64,000 bases of DNA from Stakelama saccharophila (GTDB lineage: Bacteria; Pseudomonadota; Alphaproteobacteria; Sphingomonadales; Sphingomonadaceae). A model generated the notes under the pieces. That model was not told the DNA's origin. It searched no databases and saw nothing but the letters and a program-made list of their open reading frames with translations. The stretch is taken from positions 1,407,001 through 1,471,000 of the forward strand of contig NZ_CP135076.1 in NCBI RefSeq assembly GCF_032229225.1, written 5' to 3'. The position numbers and the translations under genes were made by a program. How positions within the stretch are numbered: the stretch's first letter is position 1; every line of letters starts with the position of its first letter. Positions 15,527 through 25,461 of the stretch are shown one piece after another.

Positions 15527-17521
15527 TCAGCCCCCGGCGACGCCGGTCCTGCGCGGCGGCTCGGTCTCAATATCCTGGCTGGCCTTGTCCAGCGCACGAT
15601 CGAGCGCACGGGTGAGGCCGGTGATGGTGAACGGTTTTCGCAGGACGACATGCTCGTCGAGCACGGCGCCGTCGGCGCTGTCGCCCGCATAGCCGGTGAC
15701 GAAGATGATCCCGACCCCCGACAGGGTGCCGCGCAGGTCGGCGACCATCTCCGGCCCGGTCTGGCCGGGCATCAGCACGTCGGTGATCAGGCAGTCGATA
15801 TGCGGCATCGATCCCAGGACGTCGCGGGCGTGCAGGGGCTGGTCGCACGCCACCGGGCGATGGCCGAGTTCGCGCAGAATGCTGACCGTGGCGGCAAGCA
15901 CGCGCGGATCGTCTTCCACCACCATTACGTCCAGGGCGCGACCCGGTGTCGTCGTTTCGCCGTCGTCCGGGTCCCGCCCGATCTCGCTCGCCGCTTCGCC
16001 CTCGTGGCGGGGCAGGAACATCGTCACGGTCGTGCCGGCGCCGGGCGTCGAATCGATGGTGATTTCCCCGGACGACTGGCGGACGAAGCCGAAGATCTGG
16101 CTCAGGCCGAGGCCGGTGCCCTTGCCCACCGGTTTCGTGGTGAAAAAGGGCTCGAACGCGCGTTCCACGACGTCGGCGGGCATGCCGCAGCCGGTATCGC
16201 ACACGGCGATGGTGACATAGTCGCCGGCCGAGCACTGCCCGATCTCGCCGGCGGTCAACGATCGGCCGCCGGTCTCGATGGTGAGCGTGCCCTTGCCCTC
16301 CATCGCATCGCGTGCGTTGACGGCCAGGTTGAGGATGGCGTTTTCCAGCAGGTGCCGGTCGGCCCAGGTACACCAGCCCAGTTCGGCGTCGCGCGTCCGC
16401 ACCGAAATCGTGTCGCCGATGGTCCGGTCGAGCAGATCGGACATGCTGGCGATCAGATCGGCGGAATCGATCGATTCGGGCATCAGCGCCTCGGCGCGGG
16501 CGAAGGCGAGAAGCCGGCGGGTGAGAGCGGCGGCGCGCCGGGCGCCATCCATCGCGTTGTCGATATGGCGGCGGGTGACCTGCGGATCGAGCTTCACATG
16601 CCGCCGAGCCAGTTCCAGGCCGCCGATCACGACGGCGAGCATATTGTTGAAATCGTGCGCGATACCACCGGTGAGCTGGCCGACGGCTTCCATCTTCTGG
16701 ACCTGGCGCAGCTTTTCCTCCGCCGCCTGCCGCTCGGCCGCCTCTTCGCGCAGCTGGGCGGTGGCGCTGGCGACGGCGGCTTCCAGTTCTGCGGCGCGTT
16801 CGCGCTCGGTCGTCGCTTCGGCGTCGGCGGTGGCCCGCGCTCGTGTCGACTGCACGACCTTCCATGCGAGAAAGCCTGCTCCGACGACGATCAGAATGCC
16901 GAATGCGGCCAGCATCTTGGTGATCGAGGTCGACTGGGCGACGGTCGCGCTGGCCGCTTCGCTGTGCGCCTGCAACAGTTTGCGTTCGAGCGCCATCAAT
17001 TCGTCCAGGCGCCGTTGGAGCCGGCGCAGCGCCGGGGTATCCCGCGCGGCGTTGTAAAAGGCGAAAGCCTCCCGATTGCGGTCCTGTTGCGTGTAGAAGG
17101 CGATGCGATCGAGTTCGTCGCCGCGCTGGTAATAGGCCTTACGAACCCGGTCGACCTGGGTGGAGACGACCGGGTCGCCATGGGTCACCTGATCCAGCCG
17201 GTGAAGTTGACCTGCCGCCTTCAGCCACCGATCGGAATAGACCTGTCCCATCTGGCGTTCGCCGGAAATGACGTACCGGCCCAGTGACGCCTCCGCACTC
17301 GCCATGGTTTCGGACAGCGAGCGGGCCAGGATCATGACTTCATAGCTGTGCGACTGCAGCGCCAGCGCCCGATCGCGTTCCCGGTCCGCGGTCCGGATCG
17401 ACAATATCACGGCGGTGAGCACGGCCACGCCGAGCACGGCGATGACGACCATCGAAATGGTACGCCAGCGACGCCCCCAACCGCCGTCCTGGTCAACCTC
17501 CGCCGCTGCGATATCGGTCAT
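15527..17521 (-). CDS. Hybrid sensor histidine kinase with C-terminal receiver
   Basis: A 664-aa protein. A membrane segment at about 22-43 and another at 202-222 flank a CHASE3-like helical periplasmic domain. A coiled coil follows (230-280), then the HisKA-type dimerisation domain with His289 in GGIAHDFNNMLAVVIGG, the HATPase domain (NAVNARDAMEGKG, DTGCGMP, GKGTGLGLSQIFG), and a receiver domain near the C-terminus with the phosphoacceptor Asp in CLITDVLMPGQTG. The HDFNN variant is typical of hybrid kinases such as CckA relatives. The signal is unknown. No dedicated output gene is adjacent. Confidence 0.92.
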   Translation of the reverse strand: MTDIAAAEVDQDGGWGRRWRTISMVVIAVLGVAVLTAVILSIRTADRERDRALALQSHSYEVMILARSLSETMASAEASLGRYVISGERQMGQVYSDRWLKAAGQLHRLDQVTHGDPVVSTQVDRVRKAYYQRGDELDRIAFYTQQDRNREAFAFYNAARDTPALRRLQRRLDELMALERKLLQAHSEAASATVAQSTSITKMLAAFGILIVVGAGFLAWKVVQSTRARATADAEATTERERAAELEAAVASATAQLREEAAERQAAEEKLRQVQKMEAVGQLTGGIAHDFNNMLAVVIGGLELARRHVKLDPQVTRRHIDNAMDGARRAAALTRRLLAFARAEALMPESIDSADLIASMSDLLDRTIGDTISVRTRDAELGWCTWADRHLLENAILNLAVNARDAMEGKGTLTIETGGRSLTAGEIGQCSAGDYVTIAVCDTGCGMPADVVERAFEPFFTTKPVGKGTGLGLSQIFGFVRQSSGEITIDSTPGAGTTVTMFLPRHEGEAASEIGRDPDDGETTTPGRALDVMVVEDDPRVLAATVSILRELGHRPVACDQPLHARDVLGSMPHIDCLITDVLMPGQTGPEMVADLRGTLSGVGIIFVTGYAGDSADGAVLDEHVVLRKPFTITGLTRALDRALDKASQDIETEPPRRTGVAGG

Positions 17522-17581
17522 GTCGGGTGCGATTCTACGGAGAAGGTATCGGCTTGCAAAGCGAATTGGCGTTTGAACCGA

Positions 17582-18847
17582 TTATCCGGGAAGAACGCCG
17601 GTGGCCTCGCCGGCGGCGCGAAACATGGCGAGCACCGCGTCGATCTGCGCGTCGCTATGTTCGGCGCAAAGCGAGCAGCGCAGCAGATAGGTGCCCATCG
17701 GCGTGGCCGGCGGCCGCGCCATGTTGACGTAGAGGCCGCGGTCGAGAAGCGTCTGCCACATGGCGACGGCCTGTTCCTGATCCTCCAGCATGACCGCGAC
17801 GATCGCGCTGTCCGGCGTTTCGGTGCCGAGGCGAAAGCCCATTTGGACGAGGCCGCCGTGCAGCCGGCGGGCATTCTTCCAGAGCTGCTCGCGTTTCCCG
17901 TGGGCGTGCATCAGCTTGCGGACCGAGGTTTCGGCCGTGGCGACGACGCTCGGCGGCAGGCTGGCGGTGAAGATATAGGGGCGGCAGGCCAGCCGGATCG
18001 CCTCGAACTTCGGATGATCCGATACGCAGAAGCCGCCCACCGTGCCGACCGACTTGGAAAAGGTGCCGACGACGAAATCGACCTGGCCTTCCAGCCCCTG
18101 CTCCTCATAGACACCGCGGCCGTTGGCGCCGAAAAAGCCCATGGAATGCGCTTCGTCGACCAGCACCATGGCGCCGTGCTTCTTCGATGCCGCGACCATT
18201 TCCTTCAGCGGCGCGATGTCGCCGACCATGGAATAGACGCCTTCGAGCACGACGAGCTTTCCGGCGTCGGCGGGCAGGCGGCCGAGCCGCTTGTCGAGAT
18301 CCTCCACCGAATTGTGGCGAAATCGGACGATTTCCGCGACACCCTGCTTGCATCCGTCATAGATGGAGGCATGGCTGTCGGCGTCGAGAATGACATATTC
18401 GCCCTTGCCGGCGAGCGTCGAGATCATGCCGAGATTGGCCATATACCCGGTCGAGAAGACGATCGCGCCGGCCATGCCGTAGAAGTCGCGCAACGCCTGT
18501 TCGACGCCCATATGATCGCGGAACGTGCCGTTCAGCATGCGGCTGCCGTTGGTGCCCGATCCGAACTGGTCGAGCGCGTCCTTGCCGGCCCGGATCACGT
18601 CCGGGTCGAACGTCATGCCCATATAATTATAGGTGCCGAGCAGGATGGTGTCCTTGCCCCTGATCACCGCTTCGGTGGGCGATTTCACCGCGTCCATGAC
18701 GATGGAGAATGGATCGGTAACGCCGGAATCGAGCAAGGCCTGGCGCTCCGCGATCAGGGCATCGAACTTGCTCATCAGGTCGCGATCGGGCGCGGCGGGA
18801 GCGGAGTCGGCAGGGCGGCGGTGATCGGCTTGCACGGCTTCGGTCAT
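17582..18847 (-). CDS. spt: Serine palmitoyltransferase
   Basis: A 421-aa soluble PLP enzyme that condenses serine with an acyl donor to 3-ketosphinganine, the first step of sphingolipid synthesis. It closely resembles the Sphingomonas paucimobilis enzyme as I recall it. PLP Lys265 lies in GTFSKSVGTVGG, His159 in DADSHASIYDG and Asp231 in VLVDEAHSMGFFG. The ATG at 18847 gives the family length. The neighbouring acyl carrier protein probably presents the acyl chain. In related bacteria spt, acp and a ketoreductase form one cluster. Confidence 0.97.
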   Translation of the reverse strand: MTEAVQADHRRPADSAPAAPDRDLMSKFDALIAERQALLDSGVTDPFSIVMDAVKSPTEAVIRGKDTILLGTYNYMGMTFDPDVIRAGKDALDQFGSGTNGSRMLNGTFRDHMGVEQALRDFYGMAGAIVFSTGYMANLGMISTLAGKGEYVILDADSHASIYDGCKQGVAEIVRFRHNSVEDLDKRLGRLPADAGKLVVLEGVYSMVGDIAPLKEMVAASKKHGAMVLVDEAHSMGFFGANGRGVYEEQGLEGQVDFVVGTFSKSVGTVGGFCVSDHPKFEAIRLACRPYIFTASLPPSVVATAETSVRKLMHAHGKREQLWKNARRLHGGLVQMGFRLGTETPDSAIVAVMLEDQEQAVAMWQTLLDRGLYVNMARPPATPMGTYLLRCSLCAEHSDAQIDAVLAMFRAAGEATGVLPG

Positions 18848-18865
18848 GGTCGATTGTCCTTTGCC

Positions 18866-18947
18866 GTTCGCCCTGAGCTTGTCGAAGGGCTGTTCTTCAC
18901 CTTCGGCGCGGAGAGAAGAACGGTGCTTCGACAGGCTCGGCACGAAC
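18866..18947. repeat. Inverted-repeat intergenic element of a sphingomonad type
   Basis: The arms at 18866-18890 and 18923-18947 are imperfect inverted copies: GTTCG, then a GAGC core, then TGTCGAAG (5 mismatches in 25). The element lies between spt and acp and fills most of the 112-base gap. I recall very similar CTTGTCGAAGG-type palindromes between genes of many sphingomonads. Whether it ends transcription or is mobile is not known. Confidence 0.8.
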
Positions 18948-18959
18948 GCAGTGTCAGTG

Positions 18960-19211
18960 TCAGTCCCGTGTCTGCTTCAGCTTTTCGACCGCATCGACGA
19001 GCTGGCCCACGGTCTCGATTTCGGCCTGCATGTTCATGGTGATAAGGATGTCGAATTCGTCCTCGATCGCGGCGACGAAGTCCATCACCGTCAGGCTGTC
19101 CCATTCCAGGTCGTGCTGAAAGCTGGTCGCCTCCGTCAGCGTCACGCCCTTCTTGTTGAACGGTGCGATCAGCTCGGCGACTTTATCGAAGGTTGCTTGG
19201 CGGTCGCTCAT
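18960..19211 (-). CDS. Acyl carrier protein linked to serine palmitoyltransferase
   Basis: An 83-aa acidic helical protein with the phosphopantetheine motif EWDSLTVMDF (Ser39). It is shorter than and distinct from the fatty-acid AcpP. It lies just upstream of spt on the same strand. In Sphingomonas and Caulobacter a dedicated ACP beside spt delivers the acyl chain for 3-ketosphinganine synthesis. The ATG at 19211 follows GAAAGA. The assignment to sphingolipid synthesis rests on position. Confidence 0.9.
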   Translation of the reverse strand: MSDRQATFDKVAELIAPFNKKGVTLTEATSFQHDLEWDSLTVMDFVAAIEDEFDILITMNMQAEIETVGQLVDAVEKLKQTRD

Positions 19212-19292
19212 GAACGTCTTTCTCTTTCGCGGATGTCAGGTGCGCCGATGCCACGCAATTGCGGCGCGATTTCGGCGTCTTTCCGCCCGGCC

Positions 19293-20198
19293 CTATAGCA
19301 GGCCTTGCGCACGATACCATGCCGCGGTTCGCGCCAGTCCTTCCGGCGTCGGCACTTCGGGTCGCCAAAGCGTTGGGTCGGGGCGCTTTTCCGGGTCGAT
19401 GCACCAGTCGGGATGACAGAAATAGGATACCCGGTCCGACGTCAGTTTCGCCTTTTCGCCGCGCAGCAGCGCGTCGCCCCTGGACGCCAGCGACAATATG
19501 GCTCGGGGCAGGGGGAGGGGCAGCACGCGCCTGCCCACCGCATCGCCGACCGCGCGGGCGAAGTCGCCGTGCGTCCAGCCGCGCTCGGCGCCGTCATCGA
19601 CTTCGAGGATCACCCGGCCGGGATCGTGCGTGGCAAGGGTCAGCAGCAACCGGGCGAGATCGCCCACCTCGATCAACGACATGCGGCCCGGCGGCGGCAA
19701 CAGCGCGAGGCCGTAGCGGGCGAGGCGGAAGATGTCGCGCATCTCCATGTCGCCGGGGCCATAGATGGCGGGCGGGCGAACGATGGTCCAGGCGCGGTCC
19801 GAATCCGTTACGGCGCGTTCGGCGCCGGCCTTCGACCAGCCATAATCCGACAGTCCCGGCTCCCGCGCTGCCAGCGACGAGACATGGACGAAGCGCGCCA
19901 CCTCTGCGCGCGCCGCGGCGTCGAGCATCGCCTGCGTTCCGGCCGCGTTGCCGCGCATGAAGCCGTCGCGGTCGCGTGCATTCACCACGCCGGCGACATG
20001 AATCAACGCATCGGCGCCGGTCGCCAGTTCCTCCAGCGCATCCGGTGTGGACAGAGAGCCCGGCACCCAGGTCACGCCCTCGCGCGCGTTCTGCGGTCGG
20101 CGGGTGAGGGCACGGATCCGGTGCCCCGCCGCCAGCGCCAGCCCGATCAGGCGGCCGCCGACGAACCCGGTGCCGCCGGTGAGCGCCAGTGTCGTCAA
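19293..20198 (-). CDS. NAD-dependent epimerase/dehydratase family protein, CerR-like ceramide reductase candidate
   Basis: A 301-aa atypical extended SDR (NDUFA9-like). The nucleotide-binding site is TGGTGFVGGRL, followed by VHVSSLAAREPG and the catalytic YGWSK (Y-x3-K). In Caulobacter an SDR of this kind next to spt and acp (CerR) reduces the keto group of the ceramide precursor. The location just upstream of acp and spt makes this gene the matching candidate. Its ATG overlaps the proB stop by four bases, so it is translationally coupled to a proline gene. Confidence 0.78.
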   Translation of the reverse strand: MTTLALTGGTGFVGGRLIGLALAAGHRIRALTRRPQNAREGVTWVPGSLSTPDALEELATGADALIHVAGVVNARDRDGFMRGNAAGTQAMLDAAARAEVARFVHVSSLAAREPGLSDYGWSKAGAERAVTDSDRAWTIVRPPAIYGPGDMEMRDIFRLARYGLALLPPPGRMSLIEVGDLARLLLTLATHDPGRVILEVDDGAERGWTHGDFARAVGDAVGRRVLPLPLPRAILSLASRGDALLRGEKAKLTSDRVSYFCHPDWCIDPEKRPDPTLWRPEVPTPEGLARTAAWYRAQGLL

Positions 20199-21322
20199 AG
20201 CACCGCCATGTGGCTGCGATGGACGAGCGCGGAACGGGGTGAATAGCCGAGGATCCGGGCGATGTCCTCGCTCCGCCTGCCGACGATGCGCTGCGCATCG
20301 ACATAATCATATTCGGCCAGCCCGCGGGCGATCTTGTTGTGCTTCGAATCGACGATCGACACCAGATCGCCGCGCAGGAACTCGCCCTCGATGCGGATCG
20401 CACCGGCGGGCAGCAGGCTGTTGCCGTTCTGCAGTGCCTCGACCGCGCCCTGGTCGATGATGATCGTGCCTTCCTCGGTCAGCCCGCCGGCAAGCCAGGC
20501 CTTGCGCGCGCCGGCATTGCCGGAACCGACGAAGACCGAACCGTGCCCGCTCTCCTCGAATGCCTTAAGCGCGTGCATCTGCTTGCCCGATACGATGGCG
20601 AGATCGGCGCCCACGGTCGTTGCGATGCGTGCCGCCTCGATCTTCGACACCATGCCGCCCGATCCCATGCCGGAAGCCGAACGCGAGTCGGCCATGCCGG
20701 TGATGCTCTCGTCGATCTCCTCGATCACGGGGATCAGTTTGGCATCCGGATTATGGGTCGGATTCGAATCGTACAGGCCGTCGACATCGGACAGCAGGAT
20801 CACGCCGTCGGCATTGGCGGCCTGCGCCACGCGGGCGGCGAGCCGGTCATTGTCGCCGAAGCGGATGCGCTCGGTCGCGACCGTGTCGTTTTCGTTCACC
20901 ACGGGCACGACGCCCAGGCCGAGCAGACGGCCAAGCGTGGCGGATGCGTTCAGGTAGCGGCGCCGGTCCTCCATGTCGCCCAGCGTGACCAGCACCTGGG
21001 CCGCGGAAAGGCCGCGATCGTGCAGCAGTTCCGACCACATATGGGCAAGCGCGATCTGGCCGGTGGCGGCGGATGCCTGCGCGTCCTCAAGGCTGTTGCG
21101 ACCGCCGCCGGGCAGGCCGAGCCGCCGTGCGCCGATGGCGATGGAGCCGGAACTGACGATCGCGACCTCCTGGCCGGCCTTGATGCGTTCATGCACATCG
21201 TCGATCAGGGTTTCGAGCCATTCGCGGTGCAGTTCGCCGTCGGGATCGACAAGCAGCGCCGAACCGACCTTCACGATCAGCCGCGGGCAGTTCTTGGGAG
21301 AAAAGCGGTCGGCTTCGTTCAA
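20195..21322 (-). CDS. proB: Glutamate 5-kinase ProB
   Basis: A 375-aa enzyme that phosphorylates glutamate as the first step of proline synthesis. It has the amino-acid kinase fold (LIVKVGSALL, VSSGSIAIG, VNENDTVATERIRFGDND, SDVDGLYDSNP, GTGGMV-like SGGMVSKIEAA) and a C-terminal PUA domain (about 285-365). Length is standard. It lies 31 bases after obgE in the same direction, and the CerR-like gene follows with overlap. proA is not in the window. Confidence 0.95.
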   Translation of the reverse strand: MNEADRFSPKNCPRLIVKVGSALLVDPDGELHREWLETLIDDVHERIKAGQEVAIVSSGSIAIGARRLGLPGGGRNSLEDAQASAATGQIALAHMWSELLHDRGLSAAQVLVTLGDMEDRRRYLNASATLGRLLGLGVVPVVNENDTVATERIRFGDNDRLAARVAQAANADGVILLSDVDGLYDSNPTHNPDAKLIPVIEEIDESITGMADSRSASGMGSGGMVSKIEAARIATTVGADLAIVSGKQMHALKAFEESGHGSVFVGSGNAGARKAWLAGGLTEEGTIIIDQGAVEALQNGNSLLPAGAIRIEGEFLRGDLVSIVDSKHNKIARGLAEYDYVDAQRIVGRRSEDIARILGYSPRSALVHRSHMAVL

Positions 21323-21353
21323 ACCGTGCCTCCTGCGTTTCGAGGTTCAAAGT

Positions 21354-22415
<1,062 letters not shown>

Positions 22416-22482
22416 TTACTTAACGATATGTGCCGGTTTCGCCAGTGGTGGCGTTTCGGTGCCGTGCCCGACGCGAACCAGC

Positions 22483-22573
22483 CGTCATCCCGACGGAAGT
22501 CGGAATCCGTTCAACGCCACGCGTGAGATTCCAGCCGAGCGCGAATGGATGCCGGATCACGTTCGGCATGACG
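22483..22573. repeat. Intergenic inverted-repeat element
   Basis: The element begins CGTCATCCCGACGG and ends GGCATGACG, with an internal GGAATCC and GGATGCCGGATC. The ends are inverted (CGTCAT and ATGACG). This layout is frequent between genes of alphaproteobacteria. It occupies half of the 190-base gap between obgE and the TetR gene. Confidence 0.6.
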
Positions 22574-22599
22574 ATAGCGGGGGCATCGGCCACCATCGT

Positions 22600-23193
22600 T
22601 CAGTCGGCATGCTCACCGGCGCGCGACGCCAGCAGCGCCTGGCACGCAAGGTCCCGCGCCTTTTCGCGTGGCAGGCCCAGGGCGCGGGCCATCGGCCCGC
22701 CCAGCAGCGCATCTCCCAGCGCCATCAGGACGAGTTGCAGCGTCTCCTCGTGGATCGACATGCTCGCTTCCGAATGCCCTTCCGCCAGATCGTCGACGAG
22801 CTTGTGGATCGCCTCCAGAATGGGGTCAAGCGCATCCTGGTTGCCGGACAGGATCATCCAGCTCGCGAGCGCGCCGGCGCCCTCGCTGTCGAACGCGTCG
22901 AAGGTGAGGTCCACCACCTCGCGCGGATTCTGGTCGCCGGCACGGGCCTTCATCGCCGCGGCACCGATGATCGCGGTGATCGTTTCTGCCATGCTTGCGA
23001 TCAGCGCTTTCTGCAACCCGGCGGCCGAGCCGAAATGATGGAGCAGATTGGCGTGGGTCCGCCCGATACGTGCGGCTACCGCCTTCAGTGTAACTGCTTG
23101 CGGTCCGTCCTCGATCAGGATGGCGCGAGCAGCTTCCAGCGCGGCGATGCGCGCTTCCTGCGGTGAGAGGCGTTTGCGAACGGTAGCGGGCAT
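22600..23193 (-). CDS. TetR family transcriptional regulator
   Basis: A 197-aa regulator. The N-terminal DNA-binding domain shows AARAILIEDGPQAVTLKAVAARI and then GRTHANLLHHFGSAAGLQKAL, the TetR helix-turn-helix with the usual xxYYHF-like recognition turn (here LLHHFG). The C-terminal ligand domain (about 75-197) has no family hallmark. The start at 23193 gives the normal length. It follows a GNAT gene on the same strand. Target and ligand unknown. Confidence 0.85.
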   Translation of the reverse strand: MPATVRKRLSPQEARIAALEAARAILIEDGPQAVTLKAVAARIGRTHANLLHHFGSAAGLQKALIASMAETITAIIGAAAMKARAGDQNPREVVDLTFDAFDSEGAGALASWMILSGNQDALDPILEAIHKLVDDLAEGHSEASMSIHEETLQLVLMALGDALLGGPMARALGLPREKARDLACQALLASRAGEHAD

Positions 23194-23307
23194 GAGGGAG
23201 CGGATCTGGCCTGATCGGGAAAACCCGCTTGTGGCGGAAAACGCGCCTGAACGCAAAGGCCGCCGCTGTGCCGGCGGGGAAGGGCGGCGGCCCGATTCGG
23301 AATCGAA

Positions 23308-23877
23308 TCAGGCCGCCAGCAACCTGCTGCTCGTCGCCACTGCGCTGTCGGCCGCGTTACGGCGAGACGCCAGGGGCAGCACATATTCGGTGCAGTCGAC
23401 CCAGGCACCGCGTCCGCGCGAATACCGGCGGGCCGATCCCGAGGACGCGAAGCCCAGCTTGCGCAGCACGGCGCCCGACGCCGGATTGTCGACATGATGC
23501 CCTGCGGTAAGTTCGGCAACGCCCAGCATGCGGGCGACCGCGATCGCCGCGTGCCCCGCCTCGGTGGCATAGCCGCGTCCCCATGCGCGGGGTGTGATCC
23601 AGTAGCCGAGTTCGTTCGGGCGATTTTCGTACGGGCCGAAGCCGATGCCGCCCACGATCGGGCAGGCGCCATCCTCGTGCGAGCAGATGAGGAAGGAGGC
23701 GCCGTGCCGTTCGGCCTGCTGCGCCTCGATAAACGCCCGAGCATCGCCCAGCGCATAGGGCCAGGGCGCACGGCCAAGGTTGTGCACGACTTTCCGGTGG
23801 GCGATGGCGACGGCGAGTTCATCGGCGTCTTCGGCCCAGCCTGGCCGCAGGGTCAGACGCGGGGTACGCATGAACAT
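23308..23877 (-). CDS. GNAT family N-acetyltransferase (RimJ/RimL-like)
   Basis: A 189-aa acetyltransferase. It begins TPRLTLRPGWAEDADEL, has a substrate region (IVGGIGFGPYENRPNELGYWI), the acetyl-CoA motif PRAWGRGYATEAG and the late NPASGAVLRKLGF motif. This is the pattern of RimJ-type enzymes that modify protein N-termini or small amines. The start may be the ATG at 23877 or the one at 23871. The substrate is not predictable. Confidence 0.87.
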   Translation of the reverse strand: MFMRTPRLTLRPGWAEDADELAVAIAHRKVVHNLGRAPWPYALGDARAFIEAQQAERHGASFLICSHEDGACPIVGGIGFGPYENRPNELGYWITPRAWGRGYATEAGHAAIAVARMLGVAELTAGHHVDNPASGAVLRKLGFASSGSARRYSRGRGAWVDCTEYVLPLASRRNAADSAVATSSRLLAA

Positions 23878-23954
23878 GGGTACTCTCCTCGTATTTCTGC
23901 GCGTTCATGCCCGTGTTCAATGACAGGATGACGACGCAACAGGGAGGGAGCACG

Positions 23955-23986
23955 AAAAAAAGGGAGCCGGGGCGACCCGTCTCCCT
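23955..23986 (-). terminator. Rho-independent terminator of the rplU-rpmA operon
   Basis: On the minus strand, AGGGAG (23986-23981) and CTCCCT (23966-23961) form a stem extended by G/C pairs and followed by a run of seven T (23961-23955). It lies about 60 bases after the rpmA stop, the expected site. Confidence 0.85.
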
Positions 23987-24026
23987 TCTTGGTTGGTTCC
24001 GCTCTCGGAACCCGGGTCACCCTGGT

Positions 24027-24047
24027 GGGCAACCCGGTCGGTTGCCC
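24027..24047 (-). terminator. Perfect 8-bp hairpin next to the rpmA stop
   Basis: GGGCAACC (24027-24034) and GGTTGCCC (24040-24047) form a perfect stem with a 5-base loop directly after the rpmA stop codon. With the T-tailed hairpin downstream it may protect the 3' end or give tandem termination. Confidence 0.5.
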
Positions 24048-24048
24048 G

Positions 24049-24318
24049 TTATTCGGCGGCGTCCGCCATAATATCCACCGACGCGAATTTGCGGCCGAGC
24101 TTGCCTTCCTTGAAGGACACACGACCATCGGTAAGCGCGAACAGGGTATGGTCCTTGCCCATGCCGACATTCGTGCCGGGATAGAATTTGGTGCCGCGCT
24201 GACGCACGATGATGTTGCCGGCGACGACGGCTTCGCCCCCGAACTTCTTCACGCCAAGGCGACGGCCTGCGGAATCGCGACCGTTACGCGACGAGCCGCC
24301 TGCTTTCTTATGTGCCAT
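24049..24318 (-). CDS. rpmA: 50S ribosomal protein L27
   Basis: An 89-aa ribosomal protein. It starts [20 protein letters not shown], the conserved flexible N-terminus that reaches the peptidyl-transferase centre, and continues with [19 protein letters not shown]. It follows rplU by 30 bases, the usual order, and is followed by two hairpins. Confidence 0.98.
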   Translation of the reverse strand: MAHKKAGGSSRNGRDSAGRRLGVKKFGGEAVVAGNIIVRQRGTKFYPGTNVGMGKDHTLFALTDGRVSFKEGKLGRKFASVDIMADAAE

Positions 24319-24348
24319 TGTCTAACTCCTCGAAATCTCGGGTGCGGC

Positions 24349-24729
24349 TCAGGCCTTGTCCGCCTCGGGCGCTGCCTCTTTCGGCGCGGCCTTCTTCGCG
24401 GCAGGCTTCGGCGCGGCCTTCTTGGCCTTTTCCTCACCGATTGCGGTGATCTTCAGGATCGTGTGCTGCTGGCGGTGGCCGGCCTTGCGACGATAATTGT
24501 GCCGACGGCGCTTCTTGAAGATGACGACCTTCTCGCCCTTCGCCTGCGCCACGATCTCGGCCGCGACGCTCAGTCCGTCGACCGCCTTCAGGTCGCTGCC
24601 GTCGCCGGCGAGCAACACATCATCGAGCTTGACCGTTGTGCCGGCCTCGCCGCCGATCTTCTCGACGACGATCTTGTCTCCTGCGGCAACGCGATACTGC
24701 TTGCCGCCCGTGCGCACGACTGCGAACAT
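24349..24729 (-). CDS. rplU: 50S ribosomal protein L21 with Ala/Lys-rich tail
   Basis: A 126-aa ribosomal protein. The core [18 protein letters not shown], then [19 protein letters not shown] and [14 protein letters not shown], is L21. After the core there is a tail of about 24 residues rich in K, A, P and E, a common alphaproteobacterial extension. I place the start at the ATG at 24729, since the L21 core begins there; an ATG 24 bases upstream is less likely. It is first in the operon with rpmA. Confidence 0.96.
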   Translation of the reverse strand: MFAVVRTGGKQYRVAAGDKIVVEKIGGEAGTTVKLDDVLLAGDGSDLKAVDGLSVAAEIVAQAKGEKVVIFKKRRRHNYRRKAGHRQQHTILKITAIGEEKAKKAAPKPAAKKAAPKEAAPEADKA

Positions 24730-24856
24730 GGCCCTCTTCACTTCCAAATACATGTGTCCGCGCCGAATGCACCGTCGCGGAAAGAAGGCGCCGACTATGC
24801 CGAGAGCGCCAGATTGTCAACCGACGCCGCGCGAAAAAGCTCGGACGCCGCCGCGT

Positions 24857-25237
24857 CTAATGACGATGTTCGCGTCGCAGGCGGTAATGCCCGTCGGAAT
24901 AGGCATCGAACAGGCCGGTGATGGCGGGGTGATCGACCGGCTCGTCGCTATGGTCGGCCACCAGGTTCTGTTGGCTGACATAGGCGACATAGTCGCTTTC
25001 CATATTCTCCGCGAGGATATGGTAGAAGGGCTGGTCCTTCCGGGGGCGGGCATCCTTGGGAATGGAATCGTACCATTCCTCGCTATTCGCGAAGACGGGG
25101 TCGACATCGAAGATCACGCCGCGGAAATCGAACATGCGGTGCCGCACTACGTCCCCGACATTGAATCGGGCATGGGAAACAGGCGGCACCGAGGTGCCGA
25201 TCCCGGCGAACACATCTGATTTGCGGGCAACGGTCAT
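24857..25237 (-). CDS. hspQ: Heat shock protein HspQ (YccV-like hemimethylated-DNA-binding family)
   Basis: A 126-aa protein of the YccV/HspQ family. The conserved core is ARFNVGDVVRHRMFDFRGVIFDVDP, then EWYDSIP and QPFYHILAEN, and SQQNLVAD. In enterobacteria HspQ is a specificity factor for Lon protease and associates with hemimethylated DNA. The upstream region has a 16-base perfect palindrome at 25275-25290. The gene is monocistronic as far as can be seen. Confidence 0.9.
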   Translation of the reverse strand: MTVARKSDVFAGIGTSVPPVSHARFNVGDVVRHRMFDFRGVIFDVDPVFANSEEWYDSIPKDARPRKDQPFYHILAENMESDYVAYVSQQNLVADHSDEPVDHPAITGLFDAYSDGHYRLRREHRH

Positions 25238-25274
25238 GACACCAATCTAATGTCTTTGCGGCAACGCACAAGCT

Positions 25275-25290
25275 GCACCTTGTAAGGTGC
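25275..25290. promoter_or_regulatory. Perfect 16-base palindrome upstream of hspQ
   Basis: GCACCTTGTAAGGTGC is a perfect dyad (7-bp arms, 2-base centre), 38 bases upstream of the hspQ start. It could be an operator or a small hairpin in the leader. No known operator is recognised. Confidence 0.4.
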
Positions 25291-25371
25291 GAATCTTTCC
25301 GTTAATGCCGCGCGCTCACCGACCAGCGCCGCTGCATCCGATACCGGATCAGCCGGTGCGAAGCCCCCCGC

Positions 25372-25461
25372 GGAGAGGTGCCGGAGTGGTCGAACGGGGC
25401 GGTCTCGAAAACCGTTGAGCCCGCAAGGGTTCCGAGGGTTCGAATCCCTCCCTCTCCGCCA
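25372..25461 (+). tRNA. tRNA-Ser (anticodon CGA)
   Basis: A 90-base tRNA with encoded CCA. The acceptor stem pairs GGAGAGG (25372-25378) with CCTCTCC (25451-25457). The anticodon loop reads CTCGAAA, giving CGA for UCG serine codons. The T loop is GGTTCGAATCC. The long variable arm (TGAGCCCGCAAGGGTTC region) is of class II, as expected for tRNA-Ser. Confidence 0.97.
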
